This document shows, one piece after another, positions 33,677 to 41,643 of a stretch of DNA of 64,000 nt. Within the stretch, counting starts at the first letter, position 1, and every line of letters starts with the position of its first letter. The notes under the pieces were generated by a model. That model was given only the letters and a program-made list of their open reading frames with translations. It was not told the DNA's origin and ran no database searches. The position numbers were made by a program, and so were the translations under genes. The stretch is from JAAZKI01 sp012799905 (GTDB lineage: Bacteria > Verrucomicrobiota > Lentisphaeria > Oligosphaerales > Oligosphaeraceae), in assembly GCA_050949415.1 (NCBI GenBank), contig JBMNFR010000001.1, positions 478,283 through 542,282 on the forward strand. The letters run 5' to 3'.

Positions 33677-34051
33677 ATGCAGACAGCCGGCGAGGACATC
33701 CTGGTAGCCCAGCTCAGCAGCTGCCCCAAAGCCCTCTATCGTCGTGACGGCGCAGACGTCGCCCACGCCCGCGCCCGCCGCGGCTCGACCCACGCCGTCA
33801 CCACCGATTCCGACGGCTTCTCCGTCCACGTCCGCTTCGCTGACTTCTTCCTTTTGGCTGCCGACCTGCCGGCCGGTTTCGAGCCGGCTGTCGGCGACGT
33901 CGTCTGGCACGGCGGCGCACCGCACCTGGTCTCCGCCGTTGACAACGAGCCGTGCTGGCGCTGGCATACCCGCCAGAGTCGGCGCATCTTCCGGGTCCAC
34001 ACCCGCCAAATCTCAACGAGTCATCCGGCGGCAGGAGCATCCACGTCATGA
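33677..34051 (+). CDS. Head-tail joining protein, gpFII-like
   Basis: 124 residues, beta-rich. The middle (DGFSVHVRFADFFLL and VGDVVWHGGAPHLVSAV) follows the pattern of lambda gpFII-type connectors, in which a GDxxxxxG turn precedes a strand. The position between decoration protein and tail genes fits. The similarity is weak and by eye. Overlaps the next gene by 4 bases. Confidence 0.65.
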   Translation: MQTAGEDILVAQLSSCPKALYRRDGADVAHARARRGSTHAVTTDSDGFSVHVRFADFFLLAADLPAGFEPAVGDVVWHGGAPHLVSAVDNEPCWRWHTRQSRRIFRVHTRQISTSHPAAGASTS

Positions 34052-34464
34052 ACAATACATCACCAATCATCCAGCTGAGTGACGAGCTTGTAACCGCGCT
34101 GATTGCCGCCGGCATTCCGGCTGTCAGGGATTTGTGCCCAGACCTCAGCTTCGAGTCCATCGAGACGCTCACCGGCATCGTTGCCCCGTACAGTATCACC
34201 ACAAAACGTCACACCAGGGCCGACGAGCGGTATAATGAGTTGAAGCTCGTCGTGTTCATCGTCACACCAGCAAAAAAACGAGAGTTGCCTGACTTGATAT
34301 CAAGGGTAGACTCTCTTGTGTCCGATCTTTTGATTGCAGACCTTCCCTCGGCTAAAATCGCTGACATCGAGCTGGACCCCTTGGATGACGAGAGTTTTTT
34401 CAAGGATTCCACTTTCAGGGCGACCTTGGGAGTCACCCTGACTTACATCACCGACCGGACATGA
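34048..34464 (+). CDS. Neck/tail-terminator candidate (138 aa)
   Basis: Start at ATG 34048, which overlaps the previous stop (ATGA). Mixed alpha/beta protein (LSDELVTALIAAGIPAVRDL, then IELDPLDDESFFKDSTFRAT) with the size and composition of tail terminator or completion proteins (gpU-like). It lies between FII-like and Z-like genes. Assigned from position and style only. Confidence 0.6.
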   Translation: MNNTSPIIQLSDELVTALIAAGIPAVRDLCPDLSFESIETLTGIVAPYSITTKRHTRADERYNELKLVVFIVTPAKKRELPDLISRVDSLVSDLLIADLPSAKIADIELDPLDDESFFKDSTFRATLGVTLTYITDRT

Positions 34465-35090
34465 TCAACGCCAAAGCCAAAATCAGTTTCGACCAAAAGG
34501 GCTTTGCCAAAAAAGCCTGGCGCAGAATGACTCCGCCGCTCCAGCGGGGAGCAAGCATGATCGCCCGCAGCGCCAAGGCGTCTATCAAGAAGAGCGGCAA
34601 AAAACACTCGCGTCCCGGGCAGCCACCGTACACTCGTGGCAAAAGCCATTCGCTGAAAAAATCCATCATGTACTATGTGGATAAAGCAGCCGGCCAAGCC
34701 ATCATCGGTCCGTCAGGTTATCAAACCGGCCTCACTGGCCATTTCCATGAATTTGGCGGCGTCCAAAGAATTAAGGGAAGGCGTAATTCGTACGTTCATG
34801 ATGGCGCTGGTCCCCTTGATGTCCGGGATGGTTATGTCAATCCATCAAGAAGTAAGCATCCACTACTACGAGGCGTCAAATTCAGCCGTCGCAATGCCAT
34901 TCAAGGCGTTGTTTTTGGGAAATTGAAGACGTCCAAACAAGTCCGGCGTGCTCAATATATCGACAAGCTCCTATGGCCCAATGCAGAAAAATGGCGCCGT
35001 CGTATATATCCACAGAGACGATTCATGTGGCCAGCAGTCCAGAAGAATCGGATTTCCATCACCAAACTTTTTTCCAATGTTGTAAAATAA
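34461..35090 (+). CDS. Minor tail/neck protein, gpZ or HK97 gp10-like
   Basis: A 209-residue very basic protein with the gp10/gpZ features of an N-terminal helix of Lys/Arg (GASMIARSAKASIKKSG), a PPYTRGKSHSLKKSI segment and HFHEFGG, the usual histidine-containing turn. It connects tail to head in related phages. Overlaps the upstream gene by 4 bases. GC content drops slightly here relative to the capsid gene. Confidence 0.75.
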   Translation: MINAKAKISFDQKGFAKKAWRRMTPPLQRGASMIARSAKASIKKSGKKHSRPGQPPYTRGKSHSLKKSIMYYVDKAAGQAIIGPSGYQTGLTGHFHEFGGVQRIKGRRNSYVHDGAGPLDVRDGYVNPSRSKHPLLRGVKFSRRNAIQGVVFGKLKTSKQVRRAQYIDKLLWPNAEKWRRRIYPQRRFMWPAVQKNRISITKLFSNVVK

Positions 35091-35109
35091 ATCAACCAAG
35101 GAGATCATC

Positions 35110-35559
35110 ATGGCCATCAAAAACTATTTGCTCGGGCGAGATGCAAAGCTCTTCGCCGGCGAAGCCGGATCAACTCCCACCACGGAGGTCAAAGACGTCA
35201 AGGACCTCTCGATTACCCTCACCCAGGGGGAAATTGATGTCACCACCAGGACGGCCCAGGGCTGGAAAGCTACCGCTCCTGGCCTTCGTGAGGCGGAAAT
35301 CTCCTTCGACCTGCTTTGCGGAGTCGGCTCCAACGAGGCGGCGATCTTCCTCAACGCCTACAACGGGACGAACGGAGGCTACGTCGCAATCAAAATCGTC
35401 GACAAGTCCACTGATGGACTGGTTACCTTCGAGGCCGACTGCATGATTGCCGACTGCAGCATGGAGCAGAATCTCGAAGACTCCATCAAGCTTTCGGTCA
35501 AGGCCAAGCCCACGGTTTACGACGACACGCGCCCGCCGACTCTCTCCATCGCAGCGTAA
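35110..35559 (+). CDS. Major tail tube protein
   Basis: A 149-residue beta-rich protein. The N-terminus (MAIKNYLLGRDAKLFAG), DLSITLTQGEIDVTTRTAQG and GLREAEISFDLL form the fold seen in many siphovirus tail tube proteins (TP901-1 mtp / lambda gpV group). It is followed by a strong terminator, as expected for a gene made in high amount. Confidence 0.88.
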   Translation: MAIKNYLLGRDAKLFAGEAGSTPTTEVKDVKDLSITLTQGEIDVTTRTAQGWKATAPGLREAEISFDLLCGVGSNEAAIFLNAYNGTNGGYVAIKIVDKSTDGLVTFEADCMIADCSMEQNLEDSIKLSVKAKPTVYDDTRPPTLSIAA

Positions 35560-35577
35560 CCTCACATCATCTTTCAC

Positions 35578-35617
35578 AAAAGCGGCCGCGAGCTCTCACC
35601 GGCTGCGGCCGCTTTTT
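35578..35617 (+). terminator. Terminator after the tail tube gene
   Basis: Stem GCGGCCGC (35582-35589) / GCGGCCGC (35605-35612), extended by A-T pairs, followed by five T bases and preceded by AAAA, so it may act in both directions. It probably attenuates transcription into the chaperone and tape-measure genes. Confidence 0.85.
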
Positions 35618-35640
35618 CAACTTCAAAGAAAGGAGACTCC

Positions 35641-36132
35641 ATGCTCAGCTTCAAGGACAAACTCGACCGACAATGGATTTGTCGCGTGGATGTCGCCGCC
35701 ATTCGTCGCGTCCGCGCCCTCTGCAATCTCGACCTGGCCAATTCAGTCGTCGTTCATCCAGACGGGTCTACCGACACGAACGTCTTGCAGGCTCTGGCCA
35801 GCGACCCGTGCCTGCTGGTCGATACCGTCTTCGCTGTTTGCAAGGACCAAGCCGACCGACTCAATATCACCGACGTCCAATTTGCCGAAGGCTTGGACGG
35901 CGACACTATTGAGGCGGCCACCCTGGCCCTCATGGAGGGCATCGTCGAATTCTTCCCTTTAGCGAAACGCCGCCTGCTGATGAAGATTCTCAATCTTGTC
36001 AAGCAGCAGCGGCAGCAGGAACTGGTCAACCTAGAAACGATGGAGAAGGACGGCACCCTGGACAGCATCCTTGCCTCGGCATTGGCCCCGTCACTGACTT
36101 CATCACAACCTGTGCAGCCGCACTTGGAGTAA
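35641..36132 (+). CDS. Tail assembly chaperone, gpG-like
   Basis: A 163-residue mainly helical protein, preceded by AAAGGAGACTCC. The N-terminus (LSFKDKLDRQWICRVDVAAI) and EFFPLAKRRLLMKILNLV fit phage tail assembly chaperones that coat the tape measure. The -1 frame across its 3' end is open and encodes the T-type domain at 36081-36425, so a longer G-T product is expected by ribosomal frameshifting. Confidence 0.82.
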   Translation: MLSFKDKLDRQWICRVDVAAIRRVRALCNLDLANSVVVHPDGSTDTNVLQALASDPCLLVDTVFAVCKDQADRLNITDVQFAEGLDGDTIEAATLALMEGIVEFFPLAKRRLLMKILNLVKQQRQQELVNLETMEKDGTLDSILASALAPSLTSSQPVQPHLE

Positions 36133-36425
36133 ATCCGGACCCTTTTACCTTGCGCGAGCTTCACGCCATGTACATCGAGCGTGGCATCTATGACTGGCAG
36201 CAGACAGCAACCATAGTCACCATGATTTACACGGCGGCGCCAGGTCGAAAGAAAAGGATGGACCCGGAATCCATAAATCCGTACCTGCAAATCAAGCGTC
36301 ATTTCAAAGAAACCAGGAAACGGATATCGCTATCCGCGCTGGGACGGTTGATTCCAGGTGTACGTGTCGTTGATCAGCGTTCCCAGCCTACAGAGAATCC
36401 AACAGAAAGCAGATCATGCAAATAG
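36081..36425 (+). CDS. Tail chaperone T-domain made by -1 frameshift
   Basis: No normal ATG precedes the conserved part, yet the frame reads GPVTDFITTCAAALGVNP, then DPFTLRELHAMYIERG, and later RMDPESINPY. This matches gpT-type extensions that end in a tPxdFnPY-like motif. The first half overlaps the gpG-like gene in the -1 frame. The start coordinate is approximate: it marks where the T-like sequence becomes convincing. The classic slip pattern C-CCT-TTA occurs at 35955-35961; another possible slip is near GCC-CCG at 36085-36090. Confidence 0.75.
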   Translation: MGPVTDFITTCAAALGVNPDPFTLRELHAMYIERGIYDWQQTATIVTMIYTAAPGRKKRMDPESINPYLQIKRHFKETRKRISLSALGRLIPGVRVVDQRSQPTENPTESRSCK

Positions 36426-36651
36426 TCAACGCCAAAAACAGCGTCGCCAGGCCGAGGATTCTCCGCATGTGCAGCTGCTCCTCCGTCAGAATCTTTTCAG
36501 GCTTTTGCGTCACCGGGTTGTCGATCCTGATGCGCAACGTCCTGCCGTCTCCCAGGGGTATATCAGCTTGCTTGTTTTCCCGAAGCTGGTATTCTCGGTG
36601 TGTCCGTAAAGGATCTGTGATGAATGCCCCGAAGGGTGGAATATCTGTCAT
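36388..36651 (-). CDS. Antisense membrane protein inside the tail operon (moron)
   Basis: An 87-residue protein on the minus strand between tail chaperone and tape measure. The start at 36651 is preceded by TTAGGAGGTGATTGCC, a full Shine-Dalgarno sequence. The N-terminal part is soluble (MTDIPPFGAFITDPLRTHRE, then RTLRIRIDNPV), and the C-terminus is one membrane helix (LATLFLALTICMICFLL). The gene runs against all neighbours and its end overlaps the T-domain by 38 bases. It is a typical place for a lysogeny-expressed moron, perhaps superinfection exclusion; function not proven. Confidence 0.75.
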   Translation of the reverse strand: MTDIPPFGAFITDPLRTHREYQLRENKQADIPLGDGRTLRIRIDNPVTQKPEKILTEEQLHMRRILGLATLFLALTICMICFLLDSL

Positions 36652-36690
36652 GGCAATCACCTCCTAAGCCGATAAAAAGGAGCAAAACAC

Positions 36691-39600
36691 ATGGCATCAG
36701 CAAGTGGAATTTTAGCCGGGCAGGCATTTATTTCCCTGTCTATTGACAACAGTAAGTTAAAGCAGGGAACAGAAAAAGCAAGTTCAATTCTGCAGGACTT
36801 TGCCAATAGCTCCACCTCGTTGTTTCAGAACATCGTTGGCATTCACTACACCCTGGCCAACGTCATACGGCCAGTCGTCGATGTTTTTGCCCAATTTGAT
36901 GACCAGATGCGTTTGACCCAGGCCGTTACCGGTGCCACGGGGGAACAATTCAAGCTTCTCACCGATCGTGCCAAGCAGCTCGGCCGCGATACAGCCTTTA
37001 CGGCTTCCGAGGTTGCATCCGGCATGACATCGCTGGGCAGGATGGGCTTTTCATCTACCGAAATTGACAAGGCCATTTCGTCCGTCATGGATCTGTCTCG
37101 GGCAACGGGTACAGACCTAGCCGTGTCTGCCGACATTGCGGCAAATTCACTCCGGATGTTCGGCCTTGAGTCCACAGAGATGGCCCGCACGGCGGACATC
37201 CTTACTGCGACCGCCAACGGATCAGCTCAGACATTGACAGACCTCTTTGAAGCCCTGAAAATGGCTGGACCGCAGGCCGCTACAGCGAAGGAATCGCTTA
37301 CTGATGTATCGGCCGCGATTGGCATCATGGCAAACGTCGGCATCAAAGGCTCCCTAGCCGGCACTGCTCTGCGGCGCGCCTATGTCAACATGGCCAGCAG
37401 TAAAGTCCAAGATTTTCTGAAGCAGTACAACATCCAAACTGTCGACGCCACCGGAAACTTGCGCAAAATGAAGGACATCATCATGGATGTCGGTCGCGTT
37501 ATGCAAGACATGGGCACGGCCGAGAAAATGTCTTTCGCCGAGGATGTCTTTGACATGCGGGGTTCATTCGTAGGTCTGTCCCTTGGGGGCAACGTCAAGG
37601 GCATGCAACAGTTCATTGAAAAACTGGAGCAGGCCGAAGACGTCGCCGCGAAAACTGCCGCGACAATGGAATCAGGCATGGGTGGCGCCGTACGCATGAT
37701 GAAATCGGCTTTCGAAGCTGTCATCATCGCTATAGGTGAGAGCATCGACGGTTTTGTTTTATTTGGGGCCAAATTCGCAACAGGCGTCCTACGTGGTATT
37801 ACGAATTTCATCACAGCCACCCCGCAGCTTGCCACAGCAATTACCGGAGTGGCTGCAGCAACAATCCCGCTGGCCGCCGGCCTGATGGGAGTCGTCCTGT
37901 CCATGAAGGCGCTCAGCATAGCCTCCAATGGGTGCACGGCAGCTATCGGTGGTGTGCAAAAGGCCTTCACCATGCTGGGAGCACATCCCATTATTGCGGC
38001 GCTGGCCCTGGCAGCAACTGCCATAACTTATCACGTCGCCCGTTTGCGTACGATGGCTGCTGAAATCAAAAATGCTAAAAACAAGCAGGAGGAACTCAAT
38101 TGGGAATTGGAAAAACAAGCTGCCATCGTCCGAGACACCCAAAAAAGCGCAACCGCAGCAGCCTCCAATTACAACCGGCTGACGGAGCTTGCCGAGATCT
38201 CCCGGCGGCAGCGGCTCAATAACTCGGAGCTACTCGAGGCAGACGCCTTGATCCAGCGACTGGACCCCTACGGTTCCGCATATTACGCTCAGCTTGACGC
38301 CGTTGCCGGCTCGCTCACCCTGGCAACCGATGCACAGCGGCAATTCAACAAGGCCATCAACACATCACAGATTCCCGCACTGGAAGAAGAGCGTGACAAG
38401 ATACTGGAAAAGGTCAAGGCCATTGAAGCCGAGCGCGATGCTCTGATCAAACGCAATGGCGCTAGGGCCGTCATGCGAAATCAGGTAGCCGAGGAACAGG
38501 CCCAGGCGCGAATTGAGGCCCAGATGGTCAAGGTGACAGAGCTGCAGGCCCGCATCGATGAACTGAAGAAGCCAATCGTCCTTGATATCCGCACGTCGGC
38601 CAACCTCCCGCCGTCCATTGCGGATCTCGAAAAGGCAGCCAAGACCCTCGCCGAATTAGAAGAAAAAATGGCCGAAGCTGGCAAGACCGAGGCGCAACGC
38701 AAAGAAGACGAACTCAACCGGCAAAATGAACTGTACCGGGAGCAGATCGGCTTATTGACCGGCGTGGCGGAAGCCAAGGCGGCCCAGGCCCGCCAGGCTG
38801 TCGCCGAATTGGAAGCGCGCAAGGACACAGCCGAGTTTGATACCGTAGGCCAGCGTATCTCAGCTCATACCCGAACCACCATCCTGCTGAACGATGCCAA
38901 GGAGCGTCAGGAGTTCGCCGCCGAGGACGTCGCCGGTTGGCAGCGATGGAAACGCGAAGGCAACGAACTTTTCGACGAGGGGAAAATGGTGGAGGCCGAA
39001 CTGCAATTATTCGCGGCAGACGAAGAAGTAAAAAAACTCCAGGCCCGTCTGGACGAATTGAACTCCTCCCAGACCACCGCCGACATCCAACTCAAGATTG
39101 ACGCCGAGTTGGTTAATCTCGAGAAGGCAGAGGCGGAAATAAAGGCCTTGCAAAAGCGCCGTGAAAATTTCGAGTCACAGGCCGCCTCCCAGCGGGAAGC
39201 AATACGGCGGAAGGAGGCCAGCAGCATCATGGCCGACATCGCCAGGCGTGATCGAGAAAGACAGATCGAGCAAGAGAACGACTTCTGGCAAAGCGGTATA
39301 GACGACCTCTTCAAATCGTCCAGCATCGCCCAGGCCGTTGAGAAGGCAACGTTGACCCTGAATATTGAGCGCGAGAACGAAACACGCATCCGCAGCGAGC
39401 TTGCTGCAGCACAGGAGAAAAATGAACCCGAATCCCTGCGTAAATTGGCTGATGAGCTGCAGCGCTCGCAGTCTCGCCAGGATTACATCATGCGCGCAGT
39501 AGCAAGCGCCGACGCGGCCCAGAAAGACACTGAATCGGTCGGCCGCAATCTTCCAAGAGAAAACATTGCAAGTTTTGTCACCTCGGACATTTTGAACTTG

Positions 39601-39717
39601 CTGGGGAATCCCAGTGGCCCGGAGGAAGAAACCGCCCGCAACACCCGCGCCACTGCCAACAACCTGGCCAGCCTAATCGACATCGTCCGAAGCAGGAAAA
39701 CGCCAACCTTTTCGTAA
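36691..39717 (+). CDS. Tail tape measure protein (TP901 type)
   Basis: A 1008-residue protein that sets tail length and passes through the tail tube. The N-terminal ~340 residues match the TP901 tape-measure core (FDDQMRLTQAVTGATGEQFK, LGRDTAFTASEVASGM, FGLESTEMARTADILT, GIKGSLAGTALRRAYVNM). Hydrophobic segments at about 370-405 and 425-445 may insert in the host membrane. The rest is long coiled coil rich in Glu, Lys, Arg and Ala. AAAAAGGAGCAAAACAC precedes the ATG. Confidence 0.94.
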   Translation: MASASGILAGQAFISLSIDNSKLKQGTEKASSILQDFANSSTSLFQNIVGIHYTLANVIRPVVDVFAQFDDQMRLTQAVTGATGEQFKLLTDRAKQLGRDTAFTASEVASGMTSLGRMGFSSTEIDKAISSVMDLSRATGTDLAVSADIAANSLRMFGLESTEMARTADILTATANGSAQTLTDLFEALKMAGPQAATAKESLTDVSAAIGIMANVGIKGSLAGTALRRAYVNMASSKVQDFLKQYNIQTVDATGNLRKMKDIIMDVGRVMQDMGTAEKMSFAEDVFDMRGSFVGLSLGGNVKGMQQFIEKLEQAEDVAAKTAATMESGMGGAVRMMKSAFEAVIIAIGESIDGFVLFGAKFATGVLRGITNFITATPQLATAITGVAAATIPLAAGLMGVVLSMKALSIASNGCTAAIGGVQKAFTMLGAHPIIAALALAATAITYHVARLRTMAAEIKNAKNKQEELNWELEKQAAIVRDTQKSATAAASNYNRLTELAEISRRQRLNNSELLEADALIQRLDPYGSAYYAQLDAVAGSLTLATDAQRQFNKAINTSQIPALEEERDKILEKVKAIEAERDALIKRNGARAVMRNQVAEEQAQARIEAQMVKVTELQARIDELKKPIVLDIRTSANLPPSIADLEKAAKTLAELEEKMAEAGKTEAQRKEDELNRQNELYREQIGLLTGVAEAKAAQARQAVAELEARKDTAEFDTVGQRISAHTRTTILLNDAKERQEFAAEDVAGWQRWKREGNELFDEGKMVEAELQLFAADEEVKKLQARLDELNSSQTTADIQLKIDAELVNLEKAEAEIKALQKRRENFESQAASQREAIRRKEASSIMADIARRDRERQIEQENDFWQSGIDDLFKSSSIAQAVEKATLTLNIERENETRIRSELAAAQEKNEPESLRKLADELQRSQSRQDYIMRAVASADAAQKDTESVGRNLPRENIASFVTSDILNLLGNPSGPEEETARNTRATANNLASLIDIVRSRKTPTFS

Positions 39718-39731
39718 CCTGAAGGAAAGTC

Positions 39732-40691
39732 ATGTCCGCCACAGTAAATGAGTTATACGCTGATCGTGTGCAAACGATTGAATCCAATGGCAAGTACACG
39801 TCCCTGGAGTTGTTTTTTTTCGCCAAAGACGTGGTCATGGAATCTGAGTTTATCCTGATCAACAATGTCTCGTACCCCGCAACGACAGAATATTTCGCCT
39901 TGGAGGCAGTCCGTGCGGTCGCTCCCAAGACGATCTATGGCATGGCCCGCAAGGAACTCCGCATCGCCGAAAAAATCAACGAAACCGCGTTCAAGGTCGG
40001 AGTCACCTACGACTACTCTGGGACCAGCTGGCCCGGGAATGAGGACGACGATGTCGACGTGGGAGACCGCACGATTGCCTTTTCCAGCTCTGGCGGGATG
40101 CGGCACATCACCCACAGCTACTCGACCATCAGACGCATTGGGGCAGCCCCAGATGAGGGTGGCGCCATCAACGTCGACACCGAGCACAACATACACGGCG
40201 TGGACGTCCTCGCTCCGTCCCTGAGCTTTTCCGAGACTCACTACATGACCTACAAGAAATTCAAGATCACTTACATCAGAGACCTGAATGCACTGCAGGG
40301 CAAGGTCAACAACAAGCAGTTCCGGGGATTCGAGGCAGGCGAGGTGCGCTTTGATGGTTTTACCGCCTCAAGGCGAGGGACCAAGCGGGATGACCTGTAT
40401 GAGATCACGTTCAACTTCTCTGTGATTCCCAATCAGCCATCACAGACCATCAACGGCCTTGACATCCCAGCCAAGGATGGCTGGGACTACATCTGGTTTC
40501 GTACCAAGAAAAAAGAAAACGTCGACTACGCTCCGGAAGGCAGTTCCGGCGGCCAGGGGACTGGCGTTGTGACCTCCGAGATCGAAGGAGCCTACATCGA
40601 ACGCATTTACCAGCGGGGGGACTTTGGTAAACTGAAGATCAAGACCACGCCATTTGTCCCAGTCGGTGAAATTGAGCAGGGAGTAGTGTAA
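39732..40691 (+). CDS. Distal tail structural protein (319 aa), unrecognised
   Basis: Beta-rich, acidic, no signal peptide. It contains DYSGTSWPGNEDDDVDVGDR and a Tyr-rich segment (ETHYMTYKKFKITYIRD). It directly follows the tape measure, where distal-tail or baseplate hub proteins are encoded, but I do not see a Dit or gpL/gpM-like sequence. The next gene starts one base after its stop. Confidence 0.72.
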   Translation: MSATVNELYADRVQTIESNGKYTSLELFFFAKDVVMESEFILINNVSYPATTEYFALEAVRAVAPKTIYGMARKELRIAEKINETAFKVGVTYDYSGTSWPGNEDDDVDVGDRTIAFSSSGGMRHITHSYSTIRRIGAAPDEGGAINVDTEHNIHGVDVLAPSLSFSETHYMTYKKFKITYIRDLNALQGKVNNKQFRGFEAGEVRFDGFTASRRGTKRDDLYEITFNFSVIPNQPSQTINGLDIPAKDGWDYIWFRTKKKENVDYAPEGSSGGQGTGVVTSEIEGAYIERIYQRGDFGKLKIKTTPFVPVGEIEQGVV

Positions 40692-40692
40692 C

Positions 40693-41643
40693 ATGCTGCG
40701 GAAGGTCAACTCGGGGCAATCCATCGACATCAAGGCCCGGGACTGGAACGCCATGCTCGACGCGGCCCAGGCCGAGATCGACCGTCGGCACAGCGCCAGC
40801 GGCAGCACGCTGCATGGCGGCCTGTCATTCGGCGTCGTCCTGGCGCGGAACGCCATCGGTGAATCCCTGGCACCTGGGCAGCCTGTGGTTCTGGACGGCT
40901 TCTCACTTCTGCCAGCAGACACCCTCAATTCGTCACGCCTTACGGTTCGGGCGGCCAGTCCGTTGGAAAACGATGACAGAACAATGGCCGTGGTGATTGA
41001 CTCCTGCCTTGTCAACGATCTTACCCGGGTCCGCGTGGCTGGAACGGCACTGGTCAGACTGGCGAGAGCACCGGCAGATGGGGAACTATACGTGTCATTC
41101 GGTCCGGATGGGATATTGCTGCCTTCGGCCTTCGGTCAGGCCAGGATATTGGCCGCGGCACCGGAATTCGCCATGATTCTGCTGGGAACCGGCAACCAGG
41201 GCGAACCGCCGCCAAGGGGCATGTTCCAGCTAGTGAACGCAACGGCTGAGGACGGCCCGCCGACGGTCCGGATTTGTGACGGTGTGCTTCCTGACTCCGC
41301 TATTGCTGGCGTGGCGACTATCAATAGTCAATCCTACTCTTGCCCGGCTGCGGAATTCATACTATCTGATGCGCCGCAGTATTTCTATTTCAGGTTCACG
41401 CCGCCACAGCACACGGCCGGCGGCGAGCAGACCGCCTCCGCGTGTGACCTGGTGGCAGTCGCCGATGCGGACGCCGTGGTCTCCACAGACAGTGTGTTTT
41501 ATCGGCTGATCGGCCATGCTTGGACTGAAACCGTGGATGGTAACACCATCGTCAAAATCTCCCAGGATCACCAGCCTGGAAACTTGATCGCGACCTGGTA
41601 CGGCCCGTGTATTGGCCTGCTGGAAGGAATAGTGGAGGAATAA
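40693..41643 (+). CDS. Tail structural protein (316 aa)
   Basis: Begins MLRKVNSGQSIDIKARDWNA; the SGQxxxIxARxWNAxxDAA pattern is recurrent at the N-terminus of tail-tip proteins in phages of PVC bacteria (from memory). The rest is beta-rich with repeated valine strands (LTRVRVAGTALVRLARAP). Its stop overlaps the next ATG (TAATG), so the genes are coupled. Confidence 0.7.
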   Translation: MLRKVNSGQSIDIKARDWNAMLDAAQAEIDRRHSASGSTLHGGLSFGVVLARNAIGESLAPGQPVVLDGFSLLPADTLNSSRLTVRAASPLENDDRTMAVVIDSCLVNDLTRVRVAGTALVRLARAPADGELYVSFGPDGILLPSAFGQARILAAAPEFAMILLGTGNQGEPPPRGMFQLVNATAEDGPPTVRICDGVLPDSAIAGVATINSQSYSCPAAEFILSDAPQYFYFRFTPPQHTAGGEQTASACDLVAVADADAVVSTDSVFYRLIGHAWTETVDGNTIVKISQDHQPGNLIATWYGPCIGLLEGIVEE

